Shown here: in pieces, positions 39,320-47,856 of the stretch
Layout of the letters: every line of letters begins with the position of its first letter
How positions within the stretch are numbered: position 1 is the first letter of the stretch
Source: Paraburkholderia sp. CNPSo 3274
GTDB lineage: Bacteria; Pseudomonadota; Gammaproteobacteria; Burkholderiales; Burkholderiaceae
Assembly (NCBI RefSeq): GCF_024206475.1
Contig: NZ_JAMBPR010000038.1
Coordinates: 1 to 64,000, forward strand
Reading direction: 5' to 3'
Length of the DNA stretch: 64,000 nucleotides
Notes under the pieces: model-generated
The model's input: the letters and a program-made list of their open reading frames with translations, nothing else
Told to the model about the DNA's origin: nothing
Database searches by the model: none
Translations under genes and position numbers: made by a program

Positions 39320-39719
39320 GCCGGTTGGGTTAGCCTGGGTTTCGGTTCGCCGAAGGTTCCGGCCTCGGCCCACCCGCTATCATTCGGATTCCTATTAATA
39401 GAATTTGCGAACCCATAGTGCCGGATTTTTGCCGGTTCAGATGATCTGTGAATGGAGACCCGAGGCGCGTCGACTACCGTTCGCTCGTGTTGCCATGATT
39501 TAGTGGTGCCGGATCGCGGTGCGGCGGCTATTCAGCGGTGGCATAAAAACGTGCGCTGTGATCGGCAATTCAGCGAATTGAGGCCATAAAAAAGGCCTGT
39601 TCGCGATGCAGGCGCACGCACGCGGCCCATAGAATTTCATCGTAGATCCACTCACGCAGCGTCAGGCGACCGATACCTGTCGGATCGCTTTCCCACATCG
39701 GATTTCCGGTTAATTCAGC
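39320..39719. other. Intergenic region at the edge of the remnant block
   Basis: 400 bp with lower GC than its neighbours. A small dyad AGGCC(ATAAAAAA)GGCCT lies at 39581-39598. No clear gene was found. A minus-strand frame (39570-39872) runs antisense into the next gene and is not supported. Confidence 0.4.
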
Positions 39720-40427
39720 ATGACACGGCTTGCACGGCACTACGTCCCAGAACAACCGCAGCACGTTATCTTGCAGGGGCTCACGGGGCCCGCATTCCTC
39801 GACGAAGGAGACTACCTGTACTTCCTCGCCTGTCTGGCAGACGCAGCGCGCGTCGCCGATCTGGCAATCCACGCGTGGGTACTTATGCCCGACGCGGTGC
39901 AGTTCCTCGTCACGCCTTCATACGAGTCGAGCGTGGCCATGGCGATGCAGGCGGTTTGGCGTCGCTACGTTGAGACTTTCAACCGCCGCCACGGACGCCG
40001 CGGGACGATGTGGCGTGGCGAGTACCGGGCAACCGTGATTGAACCCGACCGGTATTTCCTGCTCGCGAGCCAGGTCATCGACCATGCGCCGGTGCGCAAC
40101 CGCCTCGTGGCCGAGGCAGGCAACTACCCGTGGTCGAGCTATACGCACCACGTCGGGCTGCGCGTCGACAGGTTCATCAAGGACCACCCGCTCTACCGGG
40201 CGCTCGGCAGTACGCCGTTCGAGCGCCACCAGTCCTACCGCGATTTGGGCGCACAGCCTCTAGACGAATGCGAGGTCAATAACTTGATTCGATCGACGCT
40301 CGAGGGCTGGGTGCTCGGCAGCGCCGCGTATTGCGAGTGGGCGGCGCAGACAGCCAACCGGAGGCTGATGCCGGTGCTGCTGCGCGACCGGCCGCCCAAG
40401 GTTCGCACGACTAGCGCCCTCGCATGA
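39720..40427 (+). CDS. RAYT-like (IS200/REP-associated) transposase homologue without the HUH motif
   Basis: 235 residues with the layout of REP-associated tyrosine transposases (Y1): MTRLARHYVPEQPQHVILQG, HAWVLMPDAVQFLVTP, RRHGRRGTMWRGEYRATVI, and VIDHAPVRNRLVAEAGNYPWSSY. The catalytic HUH block, normally PNHVH, reads PDAVQ (57-61). The helix that usually carries the Tyr (R-Y-IELNPVRA) reads SQVIDHAPVRN. Key residues therefore appear lost while the frame is intact, suggesting a domesticated or dead copy. No flanking REP repeats were recognised. Confidence 0.75.
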   Translation: MTRLARHYVPEQPQHVILQGLTGPAFLDEGDYLYFLACLADAARVADLAIHAWVLMPDAVQFLVTPSYESSVAMAMQAVWRRYVETFNRRHGRRGTMWRGEYRATVIEPDRYFLLASQVIDHAPVRNRLVAEAGNYPWSSYTHHVGLRVDRFIKDHPLYRALGSTPFERHQSYRDLGAQPLDECEVNNLIRSTLEGWVLGSAAYCEWAAQTANRRLMPVLLRDRPPKVRTTSALA

Positions 40428-40576
40428 CGGAGGGGCGATCGGCTGGCTAGCGCATAGGAGCGAAATCACGACCCCGCGCCTCTGTCCTGGAGGCGCATAA
40501 TAAGCGCTCGGCGTAGGCGTCATTCAAGCCGGTAAGACGATGTAGTCATCCGCAATTGTTCACGCGCAGGTGGGAA

Positions 40577-40855
40577 GTGACCCTCCCATTCTTCACGATC
40601 GGCCATTCCGACCGCACCCTCGATGACTTTATCGGGCTGTTGAGAGGTGCTGACATCGGCATGCTCGCCGACGTGATCGCGCGGGGTGAAACGGTTTTAC
40701 ACATCATGAGTGCGCAACGGCACGAACACGCGCGGTTGACTGCGGGTGCGGTCGTTCGACCTGATGGGTCGATTGTCTATCCCGCGAGCCATCGGCGTGC
40801 GATTACCGACACGCTTTGGGAAGATTCGATGCCGCTCTATATTCCCAGGCAGTAA
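40577..40855 (+). pseudogene. DUF488-family protein with an internal deletion
   Basis: 92 codons from a GTG at 40577, preceded by GCAGGTGGGAA. The first 32 residues (TLPFFTIGHSDRTLDDFIGL...GMLADV) are the N-terminus of DUF488 proteins. The frame then continues straight into a DUF488 C-terminal part (IARGETVLHIMSAQRHEHA, DGSIVYPASHRRA). The middle, about 90-100 residues with the conserved R-x-P and HLP..GG blocks, is missing. The join is in frame, so a short product could still be made. Confidence 0.75.
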
Positions 40856-40879
40856 GCCCACTTCGCAGGCTTAAACGAC

Positions 40880-40912
40880 AAAGGCACCGCGCTCAGGCGC
40901 GGTGCCTTTGTT
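40880..40912 (+). terminator. Strong rho-independent terminator
   Basis: A perfect 13-bp stem AAAGGCACCGCGC / GCGCGGTGCCTTT with a TCAG loop, followed by GTTT. It ends the DUF488-remnant transcript. The A/T flanks mean it could also act on the minus strand. Confidence 0.9.
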
Positions 40913-41216
40913 TATGGTGGCTGCTCGCAACCCGGATTCGCATAGCAATGCATCTCAATAAGATGGCGCGATTCAACGGTCAGTACTTTTGATCAATCAG
41001 TGAGTCGAGATTTACCCGAATATTCACCCGCTCTCATTAAAAAGTGCCAGCGAAAATCACTTTTGTGTAAAGGCATTTACGCGGGTATCGCATACATTCC
41101 ATTGCACCGCGGCAGGCCTTACCACGTTGACTAACGCACGCCGTTGCCGACGGTACGAAAAATCGAGAGTCGTAAATCGACCGCATACTGGATATCGCCA
41201 AAATATGGAAGGAGAC
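40913..41216. other. AT-rich intergenic leader
   Basis: About 300 bp, AT-rich around 40960-41070. It ends with GGAAGGAGAC just before the GTG start at 41217. It holds promoter-like sequence but no supported gene. Confidence 0.4.
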
Positions 41217-41558
41217 GTGAAAAAATCCATCGCTATCCGCACGCCACTGTTAGGTGTTGCCTTCGTCAGCTGCTTCGCCGGTGTGGCACATGCAGCGGAG
41301 ACCTCACCGACTGCAGAGGGAGGGACCCACGCAGCACAGGTTGCCCAGACGAATGGTTCTGGAGTCGAGACCACAACGGAGTTCCTGACCCGCGCGTATC
41401 TGCTGGCTGACGTCGGATCGTTCGCCGGCCATCCGCGTACTGCGTACATGAGTCTTGGCTACGAATACTGGCACAACATGTACGGCACGCCGGCTTCCGA
41501 ACAACCGGGCACGACCCAGACATCCGTCCCGATGTTCGTGGCCGAAATCCACTTCTGA
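41217..41558 (+). pseudogene. Outer-membrane channel (Tsx/nucleoside-channel-like) with an internal deletion
   Basis: 113 codons from a GTG with a strong GGAAGGAG site. A signal peptide (VKKSIAIRTPLLGVAFVSCF, cut after VAHA) and a short linker lead straight to two or three C-terminal beta strands: YMSLGYEYWHNMYG and the terminal TSVPMFVAEIHF. These resemble the end of Tsx-like porins. The 150 or more residues that form the rest of the barrel are absent. Both ends of the gene survive in one frame, so this is probably an internal deletion; a natural short protein is the alternative. Confidence 0.6.
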
Positions 41559-41639
41559 GCGGGCTGGCGAGTGCTGACGGCCATCGGCAACCGGAGTGCG
41601 AGTTGCCGATGGCCCACCCTCGAACGTGTTGCCTCGCGG

Positions 41640-42317
41640 CTATCCGCCGAGCGCAATGATCGCCATCGTCAGCACGACCCCAAGCAGCGTCATGGCGAAG
41701 CCCGCTTTCATCGCGCCCGCGCCGGTGTAGCGTCCGAGCGCAAAACCGGCCGTGAAGAGCATCGCGAGCGTGAGTCCGCGTGAGATGACGAGCGCCGCTG
41801 TGTGATCCTTCACGAGGATGAACGGCAGGGCAACCGGGAACGTCGATACGACGACAAGCAGAAAAACGCCCAGTGCCCCAAGAAAGTCATCGCGCCTGAA
41901 ATGCGCGCGAGGTGGCAGCGTAGACGCCGCGGCGAGGCGCGCGCGAATCAGCTCGAGTTCTTCGTCGTCGACGAGCGGCTCCAGCGCCTTCGGCAACGCG
42001 CCGCGCAAAGCCCGCACGGCTGCGGCGCGGTCCGGTTCGCGCTTCACGGTGAGGGCGAGTGTCAGGCGCTGTCCGCGATCCGCGAGCGTGCGAACCAGAT
42101 ACATCACGGCGTCGGCGAGGCCCCAGGCGAGATTGCATCCGAGCGCGGCAAGGAACAGTTTGCGGCCAGCGTCCTCGCCCGCTGTGGCCGCCTTGACCGC
42201 TCCGACGAAAGTCAACGCCATGAACAGGCCAAAGCACAGTTCGGTCACGCGATCGACCGTATTGAGTATGGGTTCGCGCTCTTCAGGTGCGGTTTGCCGT
42301 GTCGGGGTAGTGTTCAT
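41640..42317 (-). CDS. VIT1/CCC1-like integral membrane protein
   Basis: 225-residue membrane protein. Hydrophobic helices lie near 25-45, 58-75, 135-155, 165-185 and 195-220. DRVTELCFGLFMALTFVGAVKAATAGEDAG and LGCNLAWGLADAVMYLV fit the VIT/CCC1 transporter superfamily, which moves iron or manganese. The DDEELELIRARLA and FRRDDFLGALGVFLL segments support this. The function is inferred from general pattern only. The start at 42317 (MNTTPTRQ) avoids an implausible extension. It follows a SulP fragment on the same strand, as though once in an operon. Confidence 0.6.
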   Translation of the reverse strand: MNTTPTRQTAPEEREPILNTVDRVTELCFGLFMALTFVGAVKAATAGEDAGRKLFLAALGCNLAWGLADAVMYLVRTLADRGQRLTLALTVKREPDRAAAVRALRGALPKALEPLVDDEELELIRARLAAASTLPPRAHFRRDDFLGALGVFLLVVVSTFPVALPFILVKDHTAALVISRGLTLAMLFTAGFALGRYTGAGAMKAGFAMTLLGVVLTMAIIALGG

Positions 42318-42345
42318 GCGGCCTCGTGCGAGAAGGGATGAGCGG

Positions 42346-42681
42346 TCATTGCGCGCTGTGTCCGGGATGGATATCGGAAGAAGATACCCCATTGCGCGAA
42401 ATGGCTTGCTGCATCTCCCGCCACGCGGCTAGCGCCTGTTCGAGATTGAGAAACATGCGCTCGTGTCCAGGCACGCTTCCAGGCGGCGCCTTCTCGACAA
42501 CGGCAAAGACTTCGGGATTGAGGCCGACGAGCCAGACTTCGATCCCCGCCTCGCGGCATTTCATCTCGGCATGCGTCAGCATCTTCAATGCGTTGTCCGC
42601 ATATCGAGCGCCACGACCCTGGGCGCGCCTGTTAGAGGAGCGGCAAGGGTCGCGCTTCGGCCGTCGAAATCCGCTTGCATG
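42346..42681 (-). pseudogene. C-terminal STAS-domain remnant of a SulP anion permease
   Basis: Two partial frames are visible. MQADFDGRSATLAAPLTGAP and RVVALDM end at a stop at 42585. In the adjacent frame DNALKMLTHAEMKCREAGIE continues with EVWLVGLNPEVFAVVEKAP and RMFLNLEQALAAWREM. Together they match the STAS domain at the end of SulP transporters, with a short deletion/frameshift at the core strand. The membrane part of the permease is absent upstream. Confidence 0.65.
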
Positions 42682-42846
42682 ACATATCGACCAAAGGCCC
42701 GGGTAACTTGAGGGCAGGCAATCGCTATTTCGCCAGGGCGGATTTGGGGCGCGAAGAGGGCGGCCAGACTGTTCAGGCGCTTAATTGTGCGCAGTCACGT
42801 TAAAATACCGACCCTCGATAAAAATGAAACGTTGAAAACAGGTGTC

Positions 42847-43200
42847 ATGCGCATGCGAAGTGGACTGGATATGCGTCGGGAGGCCCGTACGCCGCTGTTG
42901 TTCGCCCCGCTGCTTCTGAACAAGGACGGCAGGGCGCTCGCACAGGTCGCCGACCTTAGCTCGCGCGGGGCGCTTCTGCACGCGCGCAGCGGTCTGCTGT
43001 TCCGGGGAGAGACGGTCTCGGGGTGGCTGCAGTCGGCGCCGATCGACGACGACGAGATCGTCCTGGCCGTCGCACTCGATGTTCGCTGGATCTTCGAGGA
43101 TCAGGAACGAGGATGGAGCCGCGTGGGTTGCGAGATGCATCCGCTGGATCAGCGCTCGATGGCTCGTCTGCAGGACCTTATTGCGAAGGCAGCGCCCTAG
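42847..43200 (+). CDS. PilZ-domain protein (probable c-di-GMP receptor)
   Basis: 117 residues. The two binding motifs of PilZ domains are present: RREAR (10-14; RxxxR) and DLSSRG (36-41; D/NxSxxG). The rest is a short beta-barrel (VALDVRWIFEDQERGWSRVGCEM). It probably binds c-di-GMP in the cytosol, which often tunes exopolysaccharide or motility. The start at 42847 was chosen; a GTG at 42787 would add 20 residues. Confidence 0.75.
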   Translation: MRMRSGLDMRREARTPLLFAPLLLNKDGRALAQVADLSSRGALLHARSGLLFRGETVSGWLQSAPIDDDEIVLAVALDVRWIFEDQERGWSRVGCEMHPLDQRSMARLQDLIAKAAP

Positions 43201-43260
43201 CCGTTCAACAAGTCATGCCCAGGCGCTAAAGTTTGTGAGCCGTCCGCCGAAAATCCCTGC

Positions 43261-43515
43261 ATGGCGCACGAACAACCCAAACCACCTCAAAACGATCCGA
43301 TCTGGGCAGAAGCGCGGGCGCTGGAAGCCAGCATCCGCGCGATCAGACGGGCACAGGGAAAGAGGAATCCCGAAGATTGTGTGCCGGGCAGCCCGGAGTG
43401 TCTCGCGGTCATGGAAGCATTCGTGCGCGATGTCGGGCGTGTGCTTGCGCTCGATATGCGCGAACTTGGAAAGGACGATGGCAGCGATCTGCACGGGGCG
43501 GGTTCGGCCGGCTAG
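43261..43515 (+). CDS. Small hypothetical protein
   Basis: 84 residues, soluble and charged. It starts MAHEQPKPPQNDPIWAEARA and holds IRAIRRAQGKRNPEDCVPGS and FVRDVGRVLALDMRELGKDD. Codon use looks normal and it lies 60 bp after the PilZ gene on the same strand. No family is recognised. Confidence 0.5.
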   Translation: MAHEQPKPPQNDPIWAEARALEASIRAIRRAQGKRNPEDCVPGSPECLAVMEAFVRDVGRVLALDMRELGKDDGSDLHGAGSAG

Positions 43516-43657
43516 GCCGTCGTGCAATGCCGTGTTGTGGCGTTTTCTCCTTGCGAGAAAGCGTCACTAAATCACCAGACAATTGGTGTTATAAATGGTA
43601 AAGGTTATCATTAGGGATCCAGATTTACATTGGAAATAAAATAATCGACCGGGACGG

Positions 43658-44172
43658 ATGACTGCATTCACAACGTCATGGAATAGCGTGCCGGTCACCC
43701 AGGAAACGGCCGACGACGTGTCGCTCATCTGGCTCAAGAACCACGGCGATACGGCAAAGGCGGTATCGATCCTTGGTGCTGACGAGGCAAGCGGCAATGC
43801 CACTCACATCCAGACGCTCTACCACGACGCAGCGCTGAAGGCGATCTGGGGCGATCCTGCCCAGGGCCGTGTCCCTGATCTCATCATTCAGCCGATACCT
43901 GGGACGATCTACAGCAAGAGCGCGGCAAACTGGCCGAACACGGCGGACTTTACACAGACGATACGAACACGCTGCTGGTGGTCTCCAATCCGAAGCTGCA
44001 GAAAAATGTCGTCAATACGCCGGTGACCAACATGCAGGTGGCGCCGACCATCCTGAAGGTGCTCGGTCTCGAGCCGCACAAGCTGGTAGCCGTTCAGCGT
44101 GAAGGCACCCAGGTCCTTCCGGGCCTCCAGACTACCGGAGACGACGACACGGGCGATCGTTCGGAGCAGTAG
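43658..44172 (+). pseudogene. Type I phosphodiesterase/nucleotide pyrophosphatase remnant, 5' truncated and frameshifted
   Basis: The first frame from 43658 (SWNSVPVTQETADDVSLIWL, DLIIQPIPGTIYS) and, after a break near 43915-43925, a second frame (LAEHGGLYTDDTNTLLVVSN, NMQVAPTILKVLGLEPHKL, EGTQVLPGL) together give the C-terminal third of an alkaline-phosphatase-superfamily phosphodiesterase. EHGG is one of the metal-site blocks. The N-terminal catalytic Thr/Ser region is absent. Just upstream (43570-43655) the DNA is AT-rich and unrelated. Confidence 0.75.
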
Positions 44173-44254
44173 CAGTGAGCGCGCCGACGGTCACTATTGG
44201 CTTAGGGCCGTCGGCGCCTCGGGTGTGCATCTTCGCGAGCACAGTCTCCTGGGA

Positions 44255-45650
44255 TCAGAACGGGAACATTCCAGCCGCGCCCTCGTTTCCGTTGTCCGCT
44301 CCGGACTGCTTGACGGGCTGGAACCGGAATGCGCTGAACAGGTCGCCAATCGCCGGCGCATTCGTCGGAACGTATGGGCTGGAGGGAAACTGGACAGGAT
44401 TGGGGAGATTGTCGCGACTGCGCGACGTGATACGTCCCAGCGACCAGTTGCGTTCGATGAATTTCACCAGCGACACGTGATCCGAATAGTCGTGAACGAC
44501 CCGACCGCCGCGTGAGTACGGCGACACGACGATGAGGGGAATGCGCGGGCCGTCCCCGAAGAAGTCCGGGTTGAATGTAGCCGGAATCGTAGTAACCGCC
44601 TCCCTCGTCGGTTGTGATAAAGATCGCAGTGGATGCCCACAACGCGGGGTTCGCTTGAACAGAATCGATGATCTTATGCACGAACCCTTCGTAAAGACCG
44701 AACTTCGAAGAAGACGGATGTCCATCGAGTAATCCGCCGGGTTTCACGAACGATACCGCGGGCAGCGTGCCATTTGCGATGTCGGAATACAGGTTCGGCG
44801 TGTCCTGAAGATGTGCGGCCACCAGCGCCGGATTGGTCATGATCGCCGTTTCATAAAGAAACGGATTGCAGATATTGCAGTAAACACTCGTTGAAGGATT
44901 GGTTACGAATGTCTTCCAGCCTTCGCCGTAGTATTTCCAGGAGATATTGTTCTCGAGGAGCGTATCGGCGATCGTCCGCACCGGCGAAGGTGGGATAGTG
45001 AAAGTACTCGTGTTGACGGCGCCGTCACCGTTGTAGCCGGGGTTGTAGTTATTCAGCAGATAGTACGTGCTGGGCGCGCAGTTGGCATTGGGGTGATACA
45101 GCAGGCTGTCGAGATAATGTCGTATCGCGCCTACGCCAGGCTGCTTCGGATCCGAGCAATTGCTATATGACCCGCCCGAGTAGCCGTCCTGCGCATACCA
45201 GTTGTTGGTGCCTGGCTGCGGCCGCGGGTTTTCAATCTCGTTCTGGGGAGGCGTCGCTGGATTGCCATTGCCGTCCGTGTAATAGAGCGCGTCGGCCGTT
45301 CCGATCATGATGCTGTTCGCGCCCGTGCCGCCCATCACCGGCTGGTGATAGTTATCGCTGATCGTGTAATGACGCGCGAGATCCGAGAAATAGGGCATGT
45401 CGCCGCCATTCACGTTATAGAACCCGAGCGCGGTCGCGCCTTCGCCGGTCGACTGATCGGTGAAGTTGGCCGCTTGCGCTTTGCCATTCGATCCGGCGCC
45501 TATCGACACTTCGACCCACGCAAATAGATCCATCTTGCAACCGCTCGGATTATCGAGCGTCGCGTGCGCGATATTGCAGTTCGACTGCTGCCAGTTCTGG
45601 TAGAACCGATGGACTGGACTGTTCATGTACTGGTCGTAGTTCGGACCCAC
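44255..45650 (-). pseudogene. Phosphoesterase (phospholipase C / acid phosphatase type), 5' truncated and frameshifted
   Basis: The frame from 45650 down to about 44573 encodes the body of a PF04185-type phosphoesterase: HYTISDNYHQPVMGGTGANS, SWKYYGEGWKTF, LPAVSFVKPGG, AIFITTDEGGGYYDSGY. The frame then shifts and the remainder (PDFFGDGPRIPLIVVSPYS, DHVSLVKFIERNW, FRFQPVKQ) is found in the next frame, ending at 44255. The signal peptide and first catalytic block (ENRSFD type) upstream are absent. Both defects make it non-functional as read. It converges on the other phosphodiesterase remnant. Confidence 0.8.
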
Positions 45651-45845
45651 ACGCGAGATCTGATAGGGGCCGCTCTGCTCTGACGAAGTGGGTGCGTGAT
45701 GTGGCGATGCGGGGGATATGGGACTTGCCCGGATACCGCGATCGAGGGTCTTGTACGTGTGTTCTGCCGCTCGATGAGTCGCGGAAACGGCGAGGATTTA
45801 ATTAGTCAAGCTAAGCATGGGGCGCGCGCCCCGCCATCCCAAACT

Positions 45846-47636
45846 TCACGACTGCAAGGGCGTAAAGCCGTCGGGACTCCAGTCCTCGCTGCCCACTCCG
45901 TGATGGACGTAAAAGAAACCTTCCGGATCGTAGCGATCCTTGATCGCTTTCAGCCGCGCGTAGTTGACTCCCCAAAACGCTTCGCGCCAATCGCTGCGAA
46001 AAAAATCGGTCTCCGAAACATAGGAGCCGCTTTGTGGCGACAGCGCCTTGAGAATCGCCGCGGCCTTGCCCACATTCCCGGCATTGCGATGTGCCTGCGC
46101 CATGTCAGGCGGGGCGATGGGCAGGCCCGGAAATGGCGGCGGCCCGCCTGTGGCGACGATCATCAGGCCGAAGGCGTCGGCGACTTTTGGATTGGTGGCG
46201 CACTGACGCGCCTGCTCGTTCACCTCCGGTGGCGTGCCTGCGAGCCCTTTGTTGAAATGCAACTCTACGGCTTGAAATTGGGCCGCCGCCACGAAGGCGT
46301 CAACGAGCCGGCCGCGTTGCGCCGGTTCGAGAAGGGCCGCGGGCAGCCATTGCGAATCGTAGGCGTGCAGGAAGGCGGAGGGCTGCTCACCATCGCCTCG
46401 CCACCAGCCATGATTGTGCGCGGCTCCTGCGCGCGGGTCGGGCACGAGTCCCGCGTTGCCTTCGACGTCCCACCAGCGACGCGATGAGCCGGCGCCGACG
46501 CGAGGTCCCTCGGTGAAGGTGAAATCGACCGGCGAGGCGCGCACCCAATCGATGAAAGGCCCCCAGGCCGACTTGGCCTGATGGTCGTCGAGGCCCTGGC
46601 ACACCATTGCCACCTCGATCTCGTCGCTGTGAAAGATGAACCGCTCGCCCCATTCAGGGTTGAACAGATTTTCCGCGTAGTGATCGATCAGTCGCGCAGC
46701 CAGCCGCCGGTAAGCCTCACGCGATGAAGCCTTGACCTTGAACCTGGCCCAGCCGAAGCTTTCGGGCAGGTCATGAGTCTGTAGCGTGATCCTCGTCACC
46801 ACGCCAAAACTGCCTCCGCCGCCACCCTTGAGCGCCCAGAAAAGATCGGGCTCCTGGCATGCGTTGACCGTGCGGACAATGCCGTCGGCGGTGACGATCT
46901 CCGCCTGGAGCAGACTCGCGGCCGCGAGTCCGTAGCGCTTCGAGTAGGATCCGAAGCCCCCGCCCAGAACGAGGCCGGCAACGCCCACGGTCGTACATCC
47001 GCCACCCTGAACGTAGCGCCCCGCCTGCGTCGTGACGGCGGTATAGACGTCGATCCACATGCAGCCTGCCTCTACCGTCACAGCGCGCTGTGGCGGCGTC
47101 GAGCAGCCGGCTGGAACGAACGCGTCATGGAGTTCGATGCGGTTCATCCCGCGAGTCCAGATCAGCAGAGAATCTGGCGCGTTCGAGCCGCCAAGGTAAC
47201 TGTGACCGCCGCCTTTGACCACCAGGCGCAAATTGTGTTGGCGCACGAAATCGACGCCCGCGACAACGTCAGCGGTGGAGCGGGCTGCCACTGCGTAGGT
47301 GCTTGCGTGCGCCGTCCATGCATCGAGCCAGCCGGAGATCTGGGTGGCGCCGGGATCGTCGCCGAGCGCGAACGGATTGCGCGCTTCCTTGAGTCTTGCC
47401 AGGCAATCTGGCGCGCGGGGCGTTTGCGCGCAGGTCTGCCAGATTGTTGTGGGTTGCAGCAAATTTCCGTCGACCGCCTGGCTCAACGCTTCCCATTCCG
47501 GCGCTTTCGGCCAGGCAGGATCGCCGGGCCGGACGCGGCCTGCGCGAGCCGCAGCGGGCAGCACGCCGGCGAAGGTCGAGGTGGTGGCGAGACACGGCAA
47601 GGCGACAACCCCCTTTAGAAGGCATCGTCGTTTCAT
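45846..47636 (-). CDS. Secreted FAD-linked oxidase (berberine bridge enzyme-like)
   Basis: 596 residues. AGGAGAAAAG precedes the ATG at 47636. The N-terminal signal MKRRCLLKGVVALPC has a basic pair and hydrophobic core. The PCMH-type FAD domain carries His145 in GGGHSYLGG and Cys214 in GGGCTTVGVAG, the pair that gives bicovalent FAD in this family. The BBE domain ends the protein (NYARLKAIKDRYDPEGFFYV). It oxidises an alcohol, sugar or alkaloid-like substrate with oxygen. It is intact, unlike its neighbours. Confidence 0.87.
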   Translation of the reverse strand: MKRRCLLKGVVALPCLATTSTFAGVLPAAARAGRVRPGDPAWPKAPEWEALSQAVDGNLLQPTTIWQTCAQTPRAPDCLARLKEARNPFALGDDPGATQISGWLDAWTAHASTYAVAARSTADVVAGVDFVRQHNLRLVVKGGGHSYLGGSNAPDSLLIWTRGMNRIELHDAFVPAGCSTPPQRAVTVEAGCMWIDVYTAVTTQAGRYVQGGGCTTVGVAGLVLGGGFGSYSKRYGLAAASLLQAEIVTADGIVRTVNACQEPDLFWALKGGGGGSFGVVTRITLQTHDLPESFGWARFKVKASSREAYRRLAARLIDHYAENLFNPEWGERFIFHSDEIEVAMVCQGLDDHQAKSAWGPFIDWVRASPVDFTFTEGPRVGAGSSRRWWDVEGNAGLVPDPRAGAAHNHGWWRGDGEQPSAFLHAYDSQWLPAALLEPAQRGRLVDAFVAAAQFQAVELHFNKGLAGTPPEVNEQARQCATNPKVADAFGLMIVATGGPPPFPGLPIAPPDMAQAHRNAGNVGKAAAILKALSPQSGSYVSETDFFRSDWREAFWGVNYARLKAIKDRYDPEGFFYVHHGVGSEDWSPDGFTPLQS

Positions 47637-47856
47637 GACGTCTTTTCTCCTCGTGCTGGGTGTACCGGAATGGGCAAGCTGGGTGAAACGATTAGCTCTC
47701 CCAATGGTAATGCAATGCTGCCTGCGCCCATCAGGCATTCGGGGGATGCCTGCGCCTCAAGCGTCCGCGATGCCTTGCGGCCCTGTCTCCACGGAGAACG
47801 AAGAGGGGGCCAAGGTTGTTTTTATGATATCAGCAATGCTGCGCGCATCATGGCGC

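Noticed and set aside
39570..39872. 100-codon minus-strand frame overlapping the RAYT-like start
   Set aside because: It overlaps a better-supported gene, lacks a ribosome binding site and has no recognised motif. The unique 50-codon part is not enough to support it.
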